Below are positions 38,001 through 50,000 of a stretch of 64,000 nucleotides of DNA, piece after piece. The stretch is from Mactromeris polynyma (Eukaryota; Mollusca; Bivalvia; Venerida; Mactridae). A program made the translations under genes and the position numbers. The stretch lies in NCBI GenBank assembly GCA_032209605.1, contig JASFXZ010000039.1, positions 3,472,001-3,536,000 on the forward strand, written 5' to 3'. The notes below the pieces were generated by a model, which made no database searches, had not been told where the DNA came from, and saw only the letters and a list, made by a program, of their open reading frames with translations. The number at the start of each line of letters is the position of its first letter. Position 1 is the stretch's first letter.

Positions 38001-41000
38001 TTATTGATGTTTTAACTATATGAAATATATCAGTCATGTTTGTCTAGGTATAAAATGAACAAAAAACATGGGTATAATATTATTGTAAGACCAGTTTACT
38101 TTATTGAAATGAGTAGACTCAGATCACTGTATGTGATGATTTCAGACTGACAGATTTAATCTATTCAGTATTTGTATTGTAAATCATAACCGCATTTATT
38201 ACGCTTTATTTTCCTTAATAATTAAAATCCGACTTTATAATTATGCTGTCATGCAAAACAGTACAACTCCATTAATTTAAAATGAAGTTCGAGGAATCAT
38301 TTTACAGAGAAAACATTCTAACCCGACAACGTCAATAAACCATTATGAACGACGCAGACAAAGTCAAGATAATAATCTTCTGTTAGGCAATTTGTAAGCT
38401 AATGTTCATTCCCTCAACTCAATTTTCATCCTCAATGATCACTTTAAAAACCTGTACATAATAATGAAGAATTTTATCATATAGAGTGGAGATGTATGTA
38501 TGAATATGACAGTGCTCTGTAAACAGCTGTTGTTCTGTTGAGGATTTGCACCATGTTTAAAGTACCGGTAACTAAACTGGCATTCAATTTCATTATTTTT
38601 TACCGTCACATTATTACATACTGTTTGATTAAATTCATTTAAAGAACACAAACTCTGGAGAACTTATCTCCAGAAATGTACAGATTGTAAAATATTGGAA
38701 TAAAACATTGTTGGTTATATGTTTACATGGGCATGAAATATGGTTGTGCTTATACTTTTGTCAATATTGATCATCGGTGTGTGTTAATTGATGGGGACTG
38801 TTTGTGTACAAGTGTTGACTATGTTTTCGAAGCCGCTGATAATTCTTTAACAAAATATCGTTTAACCATGTATATTTTCCTTGTCAATGCTCTTTTTTAT
38901 TTAGCGTTTTCAACCAGTACACATCTGTCCTACAAGAAATTGACCAATTCCCCACACAAATCAGTTTACAATAAAACCTCATTTAAAGACCACCTCAATA
39001 GTCAGGCCACAGTCAAATTGCCTCTGCATCACAGTTTCTTTGAAAGATTCTTCATACATATAAAAATTATCTTCTACTTACCTGCTTTCTCCATTCTTTC
39101 TCAGATTTTGATATAACCGACTGATATGTATTTCCCATCATAGCTATCAACATGTTCAACAACAATATTGGTACCAGTATCATAAATACTGCAAACACCA
39201 ACTTTGTCAGCAGTGGAATTCTGGTCAAATCAAAGTCATGGTACTGAAAAGTACAGAAAATGCATCAAGTTATCAAACAGGCTGTATTTGTACCAATTTG
39301 GAGTAGAATCAAGTGTAAAACATTCAGTAAAATTGTGTTGGCAACTTGCAATACTATAACAATCAAACATTACACTAAAGGAATGCTAGCACAATGAGTA
39401 CATCAATACTATGTTTATCATACAACTCTAACAGTTTGCTTCAAAATACAAAGGATAACAATTCATAATTTATGTTTTTGAAAACAAGTTTCATTACAAA
39501 CACTAAAAAATGGCAATGGACGATCTAAACACTGGACAGAAATTGTAATCTTTACATTAATGGGTAATGCACACCATTTCAGATTTGCTCTGCATTCCAT
39601 TATTCCTAATATCATAAAGTATTGAACATTTTTGTACACTCCAAATCCTGTACTGCCATGTATAATATTCACTCATGTTCTTTGCAGACTTTCTCTTTTC
39701 AAGCTTAATTGTGTCAAATAAATACAGTAAACTAGATCTATCTCACTCAAATGATAGAATATGTCCTATCACCTACATCAGCCCTGTAGGCAAAACTGTT
39801 TCTTCTAAATGCTATAAAAAGGAAATCTATTCTAGGCATTGTAACTTAACTCTGGCAGTAACAGTCGTACTGCGGGAACATGTATATCACACACACTTAT
39901 GACACTATAATCATCATAGCTAAAGATAAAATGAGCGCTGCGAACCTCTTCTGTAAGTGACGTCAACACGAAACGCAACATGTGATGTCACTACTTGCAA
40001 GCAGGAAACAATGTTTACTCCATATGGTCAGTTTTCATGTTACCATACAAGGCAAATATTGCTTACTGTCAGTACATGGTGACGTTACATGTGACATTTT
40101 CTTGTGACGTCACTTAAAGAAGAGGTTGGAAATTGTACAGCGGCGCTCATATATTCACTCAATGAAATCCTAGAAAAGAGATCTAAACAAATGGATAAAA
40201 ACAAGATTAAACAAACTTAACATAAACTAGAACTATCAAAAAGAAATGTTTGCCAGATTAATTTCTGTTTGCATATCAAATTGACTTAATAGAGTACCAG
40301 ACATTTTAGGGAGGGGTCGGGGGACCAGTTACACCATAGGATGGTAGTCAGTTGACATGATTACGACTATGAGTCAAATCATGCATAACTTGGCTGTCAC
40401 ACTATAAATGAATGAGCTAAAAACTTGGAAATAGGCTTCCTATATATTAATCAGAATCAAATAAAGTGTTCGGACAGTCCCAACCAAATTTGATGAGGAA
40501 AGTTCAACTTACAAATAAAAGAGTCACTTAGGATATGACAAGAGGGCCATGATGGCCCTTGAATTGCTCACCTGAATACACTGCCATGTTTTTTTACAAA
40601 ACTTAATAATTTATGCAATCTTTTAAGAGGACAACTAGACAATGGTTAATTAACACCAAATATCAAAGCTCTAGACCTTATGGTTTTTGCACAAGAAGAT
40701 TTTTAAAGTTTTCACTTCTAAAATCTATTATTAGCTCCCGTGACCTACTTATGGACAGACCAAAATTATCTATGTAATTTTGGAAGAGGACCACCTAAGG
40801 ATCATTCCTGTAAAGTTTGGTCAAAATCCATTCAGGGGTTTAAGAGGAGATGACATTTATAGTTTCTTCTATATACATATAGGAAACAAGGCCCGCCCCT
40901 TGACGGCCATGTTTTTCGACAGATTTTAATGATTTATGCAATCTTGTAAGAGGACCACTAGACAATGCTATACACCAAATATCAAAGCTCTAGGCCTTAT

Positions 41001-44000
41001 GGTTTGGGACAAGAAGATTTTCAAAGTTTACACTTTTAAAATCTATTTTTAGCTCCTGTGACCTACTTATGCAGCAGACCGGAACGATTTATGTAACTTT
41101 GAAAGAGGTCCACCCAAGGATCATTCCTGTGAAGTTTGGACAAAATCCATTCATTAGTATAGGAGGAGATGTTGTTTAAAGAAAATGTTGACACACAACG
41201 CTGGACAATCATCGATCCTTAAAGCTCACCATGAGCACTTTGTGCTCAGGTGAGTTAAAAATGGTATGATTTGACTGAAAGATAAACACATAATTCTTGA
41301 AAATTATTAATTTCAAATTTAATTGAGAACACTAAAAAGTGATTGTATAAGACAGACACAATAGGGTTTTGGTCTATATTGAATTCAAACTAATCTATAA
41401 ATGAATTGAACTAACCAAGAAACGTGAAGCATTAAATCAAATACTGCAATTCTGAATAAACATGTAACTTTCTGAGAACATGATTTGATTTGTAAAATAA
41501 GCCCAGTGTATCTAAGAACAGAATTGATGTAATAATGATGTATTATATTATAAATGAAACATATGCAGCAACATTAGAATCATAGTATACCAAGATGAAG
41601 AATGAGTTAAAATATTCCAGTATATGAAGAGTTAGATGAAATTAAATGAAACAGATCCTGTACTGTTCTTTCATACATTTTAACTACTCCAGGGACCAGG
41701 GCTCTAGAAATCCACTAGCTCGATGTCCTGGACAAGTCTTATTTCTAATGCGGGCTACCAACAGCTGCGTTGAAGTCAGTCCAGCATAAGTCTGTTTTTA
41801 AAGCTAATTAACATTGGACATTCTAAATACCAGACGAAAATCATGCATTACTGATGCTATGAAATTGGTGATAATTCAAGCTGTCAACAAATTTTCATGG
41901 ACAACTAGACTCCAAAATCGGACAAGACCAATTTAACGTGAGATAACATGATTTGTCTGAGATAAGTGTATTTGTAAAAAACATTCTAAAGCCCTGTACT
42001 CATCCATAAAACAGAATCCACAAACATGGTTTTCTACCATTCCCAATGTTACATCAAAGCCACAGATTAATTTTGGGAGTTATATCATATATTAATTTGC
42101 ATTGAAAGAACAGCACAGTATTTCATAATTCAATATTCTGGTATTATAACTCCACAGATCAACAACATGCATTGAGTAAATATTAACTGTTTGTTAAAAC
42201 TGTATCTGGTATTCATGCTTGTACTCACTAATGCCATCAAAATGTATTTGCAGAAAATATACAAATAGATTAATCAGTGTAGATTGAATGTTATGAATAT
42301 TTTGATGCCAATATCTTCAAAGATGAATGTCATGATGATGTTGTTGATCTGTGTGTATAGAACATGGAAATCAATGTAAAACATCAACTGAACAAGGAAC
42401 AAATAAACAAAGAACAAACGGAACAAACAGCAATAATTCAAACTGTCAATCAATTGTTAGCGGAGTTTTATAAAGTGGCACCGCTTTGAATTTTCAAATA
42501 TAGGGCAAAATGAATTTCAAAAGCATCAGTCAAAAGTTACAATATTTCAGTTTCAAAGTTCAAGCCATTGCATGAGCCCATAGCACAAGACAGCATGTGT
42601 TTAATTCAAAATATTAAACAAATAAAACAACTGCATCAGACGATGGATACAAATTAACTTTTAAACTGGTTGACAGTTTGATAATTCAAAATGGTTCAAA
42701 CAAGTATATTCTAAGCAAATAGATGGGAGAGGATTGGTTGCTGAACAGCCAATAGATTTAAAAATTTTGGTCACATGACCAAATACCTTGCTTCCACCTC
42801 CACGAGTCAGCTAGGAGCAGACGACAAACATAAACATGTAACATACATATATAAGAAACATATACATTAAGTGCATGTTATAACATACATGAGACGCAAA
42901 CAATGTGCAAACCCTTAATACAGATTGTGTGTAATTATAATAAGACGAAATCCGGAATTCGCTAAAAACGGGGTTTAACCTGTGGGGTACAAACAAAATT
43001 TAACTTCATATCCATTAAATATCAGTCCGACGTCTTAAATAACGTCTTTGTTTTCATTGCGATTTTGAGCATCATGTTAATGGTATTTTATTGTTTGTAC
43101 CACAGGAAAAGAGGGAAAAACCCATATTTATACCAGTCCAGAGCATTTCGATAGTGACATGTCACTCGATAAAGATATATTGGTGTTCAAAATCGTAGTT
43201 ACAAGTGCTGAAAACTGACTTGAGTATGGCATGGAACAAATAACAAAAGCAGCATTATCAACCCATTCTCAGAAATAAATTGCAATCAACAGTATCCGAT
43301 GTGATTGGTCATAGCACAGGAAATTGTAACTAATTCTCTCCCTTTATCCCTCCTAGAGTTCTCTCCCTTTATATGTATATATACTACTACATACACTGTA
43401 GAAGGGATATAGAAGAGCAAAGAACTTGTGACAATCTCTTGTGGGTAGTACCTTTGGCTTTTCTGTCTACCTGACCAAGTCTAAATAAATGAATAAAAAC
43501 TTGAACTGCTTTTCTATTATAGAGCCCACTAAATAGTTGAAAGCATGACATTTCAATATCTGAATGATAAAATATTACTTGTATATATATGTATGATACA
43601 AGAATAAGGATAAGCATAAATTTCTAAAATAATTTTCGCAAATATTACAAGCTTATGGGGAAATTGTCACTAAAAGCCGTGAACTGAAATTTAAATAATA
43701 GTTCAAAAGTCTATCTGCTTATGTCCAACTGGTAAACAATTAGGTATTTTCATACAATTACATTAATTTGATGCACAATAATGGTAGCGAATTTAAAATA
43801 TTAATAATTTACATAATCTATAAAACCATAATTGACAAGCGCTGCACATCATGGTGTGGAAAGTGAAGCAAGTGATTCAAAATCATATGTTCTCCATACT
43901 CCATGCATGAATCATTCCCATTTAAAATACATGTACAGACATCATGCACGAAATATCATGGTTACATGATTATAAAACCCCCTCAGTACATCAGGATGTA

Positions 44001-47000
44001 ATATAAACAATCCCATATACTTATATAAGGAAAATTCCTACAAGCTTAACATTAAATTACTTAGGAAATACCAATAAGTAAGAGACAGCATGCTGGTCAA
44101 ATCATCATATCACATGTACAATGGAATAAAAAACATCATACTGATTTCACATACAATCTACAACCACCAATTTCACAGGAATACACATGGATAAGGGGTT
44201 TCCTTGCTTAAAGGTGACCCAAATATACAGGGAATCATATATCGAACTACACTTACCTTGAATTCTCCAAGAGTCATTTGGAACAGCGTCATAATGGTAG
44301 ATGGTAGAGTACTAAAGCTTTCTTGATTAATATCAAGAAACAAGAAGTAGAATGCTAAAATATAAGAAAAAGATGACAGATTTGTAACATATGTGCATAC
44401 ATATATGTATGTGAAATTAAATCAGTTATGTTTACTTTACTGCTGAATTCCTCCAGCAATTTGAGCAATACATGTACTTCATAATGTTTCATGAAATTTA
44501 AATATAAAATACTTGGCAATAAAAAAACAGTACAAAATCACACTATTAGTTTATGAAGATCCTGTTACCAGCCAGCAAGGATTTGCACAAATCAAAGGCA
44601 AACTGTCCCTTTATTGTTCAATATGTATTACTGTTATATAAAATTTCGAACTCGACATTGAAGATGAGTTTGGAGCAAATAAAATAAGTACGGAATGAGG
44701 AAGGAACAAGTGATCGGGTAAATTGGTTTCAAACAAACATTCCATTTGAATTCTTTTTACAATTATGTTTGTTCGTTTGTTTCATCGGGTTTAACGCCGT
44801 TTCTCAACGATATTTCAGTTATATACGGCGGCCGGTTCACCTAACCAGTTTTTCCTGGACTGAATACTAACCAGTACTAACTTACCCTTCCACAAGGAGC
44901 CGGCAACTTCTCCACATGTGGAGGAAAATCGACATTTTTGTCAAATTTTCATGGAAGGGTATGACCTACCGCGACCAGGAATCGAACCCGTATCGCCGGG
45001 TTACAAGTCCAGCGCACTAACCACTGGACCACGGCCGCAGCTACTTTTACAATTATGATTGAAGACTATTATAAAGTACAAAGTAGCTTTACATCTAACA
45101 AAAGGTTCTCAAACCTAATATTCCTATATTTGTGTACACAGACCACAAAGATAACTGGATTTAAACTCATTTACTTAACACCGACCGTAAAAACAAGTTT
45201 AAACTAATATCAATCACACCTCAGTCTGTTTCCTGGGTTGCTAACCAGTACTCGTCCCTAATTCAGGGATTGCGAAGTTCGCAGTTCAAACTCGCCCAAA
45301 ACAGAATTCAAACTCATGATCTTCAGATCTGGAGTCCTGCACTTTACCCCTTAATAATTACATCTCCTTAAGTACTACATGTAGTAACCATCTTATAAAA
45401 TGTAGTATTGTTTGGTGTTACCTCAGAATGAATTGACACAGAGTTTGGGAATAATTGTAAAATAACACAATGGATGAATGGCTTAAGTGAATGACTTAAG
45501 TTCTATGATTCAGAAGTACTGATGGGCATATCTGCTGGACATATAACAGGTGGATATCTGAACATGCGCAGTATCAAGTAGATAGATAATACAACATATA
45601 CCAACACAAACAATAAAGACTCACCTAGTGTGAAGCCACTGAGAAATATTATATAGATGATTCCAAATCTAAACAAGTCTCCCACACACATTTTGTAAAT
45701 CATGGTCACAAAAGGCCCGGTTAGTTTCACACTCCTGTTAATTAAAAAACAATCATGACAATGTTAGAATTCATACACATGTTGTAACAGACAATGATAT
45801 CATTAATAATGCAAAACACACACAGAGGAAGCATCTCAAACAACTTATGTTTAATTGTGGTAAAAGTTTTTGTTTAATCAATATTTTAAAGTGATTTGAG
45901 ATGATTCAGCTGAAATGCTCATTGTATAATGTTATATTTCTGATAAAAAAAGTTTCAAACTATATAACAGACAAGATTTATCTGAGAAGTTTACTGTGAG
46001 ATACATCATGTATTATACACACACTGTCCTGACATATCTCTTCTTAAAAACTATTAAAATAAACACTGGCATCGTTAACTTTCATCTTTAACATGTTATC
46101 AATCAACAAAATGCAGGTAATTTATAAGGAGGACCCAAAGGGCAATCTTGAGCCAAGCATTTTGTCTAAATCCCCACATCTGGGTTCTATTAAAAATTTG
46201 ATCCAAGTCTTTCCAGAAACTCTGAATCATTCGGCTGAAATTGCCAATGGTCTAAAGTCCTGCTGCCCCCCCTGGGGCAAAACATTGATAAGTGCACACA
46301 CAAGTCCCCAACATCTTTCACTCAAACAAGTGAAGTTTGCACATAGCTTGACTGCTAGTTAACAAGAACTAAATAATTGTTTTACAAATCTGCATTCCAT
46401 CAGGTGAATACTATAACATATGTGAAAGACAACTCACTAGCACACAAAAATGGGAGATATCTTTCCAGACATACCCTGAGACAGTGCAACCTGATACTGT
46501 TATATAACATGCAACCACAAACTTAACGTCACTATGATTGAAATCTTAAATTACATAGATTCACCAATATTGATAGATTACACAGAAATAATGTTTCAAT
46601 GAAGTATTCTGAATACTCTTTATGTCCTATTATACTATGGTCTGAAAGTTTAATTATGTATTATGTATAAATCACTAAGTACTACAGATGGCTCGTTGTG
46701 TTCCTGTTGTGTTCACCCGTTGTGTTCACCCGCTGTGTTCACCCGCTGTGTTCACCCGCTGTGTTCACCCGCTGTGTTCACCCGCTGTGTTCACCCGCTG
46801 TGTTCACCCGCTGTGTTCACCCGCTGTGTTCACCCGCTGTGTTCACCCGCTGTGTTCACCCGCTGTGTTCACCCGCTGTGTTCACCCGCTGTGTTCACCC
46901 GCTGTGTTCACCCGCTGTGTTCACCCGCTGTGTTCACCCGCTGTGTTCACCCGCTGTGTTCACCCGCTGTGTTCACCCGCTGTGTTCACCCGCTGTGTTC

Positions 47001-50000
47001 ACCCGCTGTGTTCACCCGCTGTGTTCACCCGCTGTGTTCACCCGCTGTGTTCACCCGCTGTGTTCACCCGCTGTGTTCACCCGCTGTGTTCACCCGCTGT
47101 GTTCACCCGCTGTGTTCACCCGCTGTGTTCACCCGCTGTGTTCACCCGCTGTGTTCACCCGCTGTGTTCACCCGCTGTGTTCACCCGCTGTGTTCACCCG
47201 CTGTGTTCACCCGCTGTGTTCACCCGCTGTGTTCACCCGCTGTGTTCACCCGCTGTGTTCACCCGTAACCGTAACCTAGTGAACTGAGACTCTCTATGTT
47301 ATTTTTACTCAACGACAATAGAGCATTTCTTTTTTCAAATACAGATAGTGTACAAGACCTCATAGCTAGCCTAAGCATCGTTTAAAATGTAATTAACAAA
47401 GTTGTTACGAGTTTAATCATCCTTAACCACAAACTTGCGAGCTCTGATTGGTTAAATACAACAATATAATGGTTCAAGGTTAGTAATGGTCCGATGATAA
47501 ATAATAAATGATGCTGAAAATAGACACGTTTACGTCACAAATGTACAGATTTAGCGCTACATCTATTTCAAATGCTGTTTAAAATAGATTAAAAATATTT
47601 ACATAATATATAAAATACCCGCAAGATTTTTGCTTCATATAGAATTATACAACAACAATTTTCAGAAAATTAGCTATGAATTTTGAAAATTCAAATGTAT
47701 TTCAGACACATAAGCAGCGTACTATAGTTATAAGGAGAATTGGGATTGCAAGAAATTTTAAATACTACACGTTTGCATTATAACAACAAAACGATGTCCA
47801 TTGTCTAAAGTCACAATATTGCAGCTCATTGAATGCTCTTCCGTATTGTATAAATACAAATATATTGAATACCGACAATACTATTGATGTTTTAACATAA
47901 AACACAGTATTTAACCCATTTGTCAAATAAACAGGCTGTCAACTCACCTCTTTAAAAAAAGTAGGGCAAAAGTAGGGATTTTATGTCTAGTGAACATTCT
48001 AGAAAGAAATAATGTTTATCAGAAACATCAAAACCACATTTAGGAGATAACATCAGGAAATTTACCACAATTATAGTTAAACTGTTTATCCTTCACTTCT
48101 CAATGTACCTATATTGCAGTAAAACCTCAAAAATAAGAGGTTGATTAATGAGCAAAACTGTGAAAATGAAATTGGAAATTGTGAATGAATGTGAATCAAA
48201 CAATAAATCGGAAAGGGTGGTAGGGTTTAAAACTTGTATTTAACTTGTCATGGTGGAACAAACTTCATAACATGATACAAGTATAATTATGGTCAGTGTA
48301 TAACTTTGTATTAATACATAACTGTGCAATCTAACAAAATGCCCTTTGTTAAAAATGAGCAAGAATTTTTTAATTTTGAAGAAATTCTAGTTTTGTTAAC
48401 TCATGTGCAGTGCTGATATTGTGTTAGAAGTGCAGGTCAGCGCTAGGTATCAAACCCATGTATTTGAACTATATACCTAAACCAAGGTCAGCACTGGGTA
48501 TCAAACCCATGTATTTTAACTATATACCTAAACCAAGGTCAGCACTAGGTATCAAACTCATGTATTTGAACTATATACCTAAACCAAGGTCAGCACTGGG
48601 TATCAAACCCATGTATTTGAACTATATACCTAAACCAAGGTCAGCACTGGGTATCAAACCCATGTATTTGAACTATATACCTAAACCAAGGTCAGCACTA
48701 GGTATCAAACCCATGTATTTGAACTATATACCTAAACCAAGGTCAGCACTGTGTATTAAACCCATGTATTTAAACTATATACCTAAACCAAGGTCAGCAC
48801 TGGGTATCAAACCCATGTATTTGAACTATATACCTAAACCAAGGTCAGCACTGGGTATTAAACCCATGTATTTGAACTATATACCTAAACCAAGGTCAGC
48901 ACTTGGTATCAAACCCATGTATTTGAACTATATACCTAAACCAAGGTCAGCACTGGGTATCAAACCCATGTATTTGAACTATATACCTAAACCAAAGTCG
49001 AGAACAAAAATTATCCAGATAATTCCAACACGGCGAATATCTGTCCACAACATTAAGTATGCCATTACTACAAAGGGTCCAGTATCCTGGTTTATTCTGA
49101 AATTAATCGATCTTTAATATACATTCAAATTTGAACATGGATATCAATTAATGTTTTGTAAGAGAGAATAAGTTGCTTCAGGGAATGCCACATACAATAG
49201 ACAATGTCTCTCAACACAGAATTCCGGGAAAACAACAGTCCACAAAACATAAGGCATTTGAGGAGGTGTAAGGGTAAATACGTAAGGGAACAGGGGTGCA
49301 AGGAATGGCCTCGCCGACCATAAGGGATAACATAGGAGAATCAAAGAGGAAAACACTGCGGGAGGAATTTAATGGACGAATTACATCAAAGGACAAGTTA
49401 AGACAGCTGGCAACAATACGCCGAAAATGGGGAGAAAATAACATGAACACTATATAAAGTGAAAGAGATGCACATGTGAACGGGAAACCCAACATACATC
49501 AAAACTTAAATAATAACCATACAGTAATTTACAGCTTTGGAACTGTCAGTAAAAATACTGGGGGTTTGTAAGACTCACTTTTAGCAACAGTATTCTCGGT
49601 TCTAAAAACTCCTAATTTAGAGCCCATTTTTTGTTAGAATTACATTTCTGATGACACTCATTTTTCAAATCATAGTCAGATCCCTTTTAATGGATTCAAA
49701 CTTGATAATGTAAGTCTTTACTACATCGGTTTGTTTATAACAAGTAGAAGTTGTAAGCTCACGAAGGATTCAATTTGCATTACCGGTAATTTGAATGTGA
49801 TCAAATGGTCAATACAATACTCTTAACCTAATCCTTATGATATTTAGTTAAGTAAATCTGCACATGTTAAAAAATCAAATGTTTATAGAGTAGTTAAGTG
49901 TTTGCAATATTTTGAAATATCTGCCAGGGATTCTGGCCACGATCTCACAAAGCCTCTGAAATAGAAATTTCAGCTCAATATTGACATTCAAATCTGAGTC

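Noticed and set aside
41703..41998. hAT transposon with CAGGGCTCTAGAA ends
   Set aside because: The ends look right, but I could not find an 8-bp target duplication or a second copy, so it is only mentioned within the intron description.
46663..47287. Three overlapping plus-strand frames of about 200 residues
   Set aside because: They are the 13-bp minisatellite read in three phases; no codon bias, domain or splice context.
48458..49117. 219-residue plus-strand frame with a 17-residue repeat
   Set aside because: It is antisense to the TRPV variant exon and made by a 51-bp minisatellite whose period is divisible by three.
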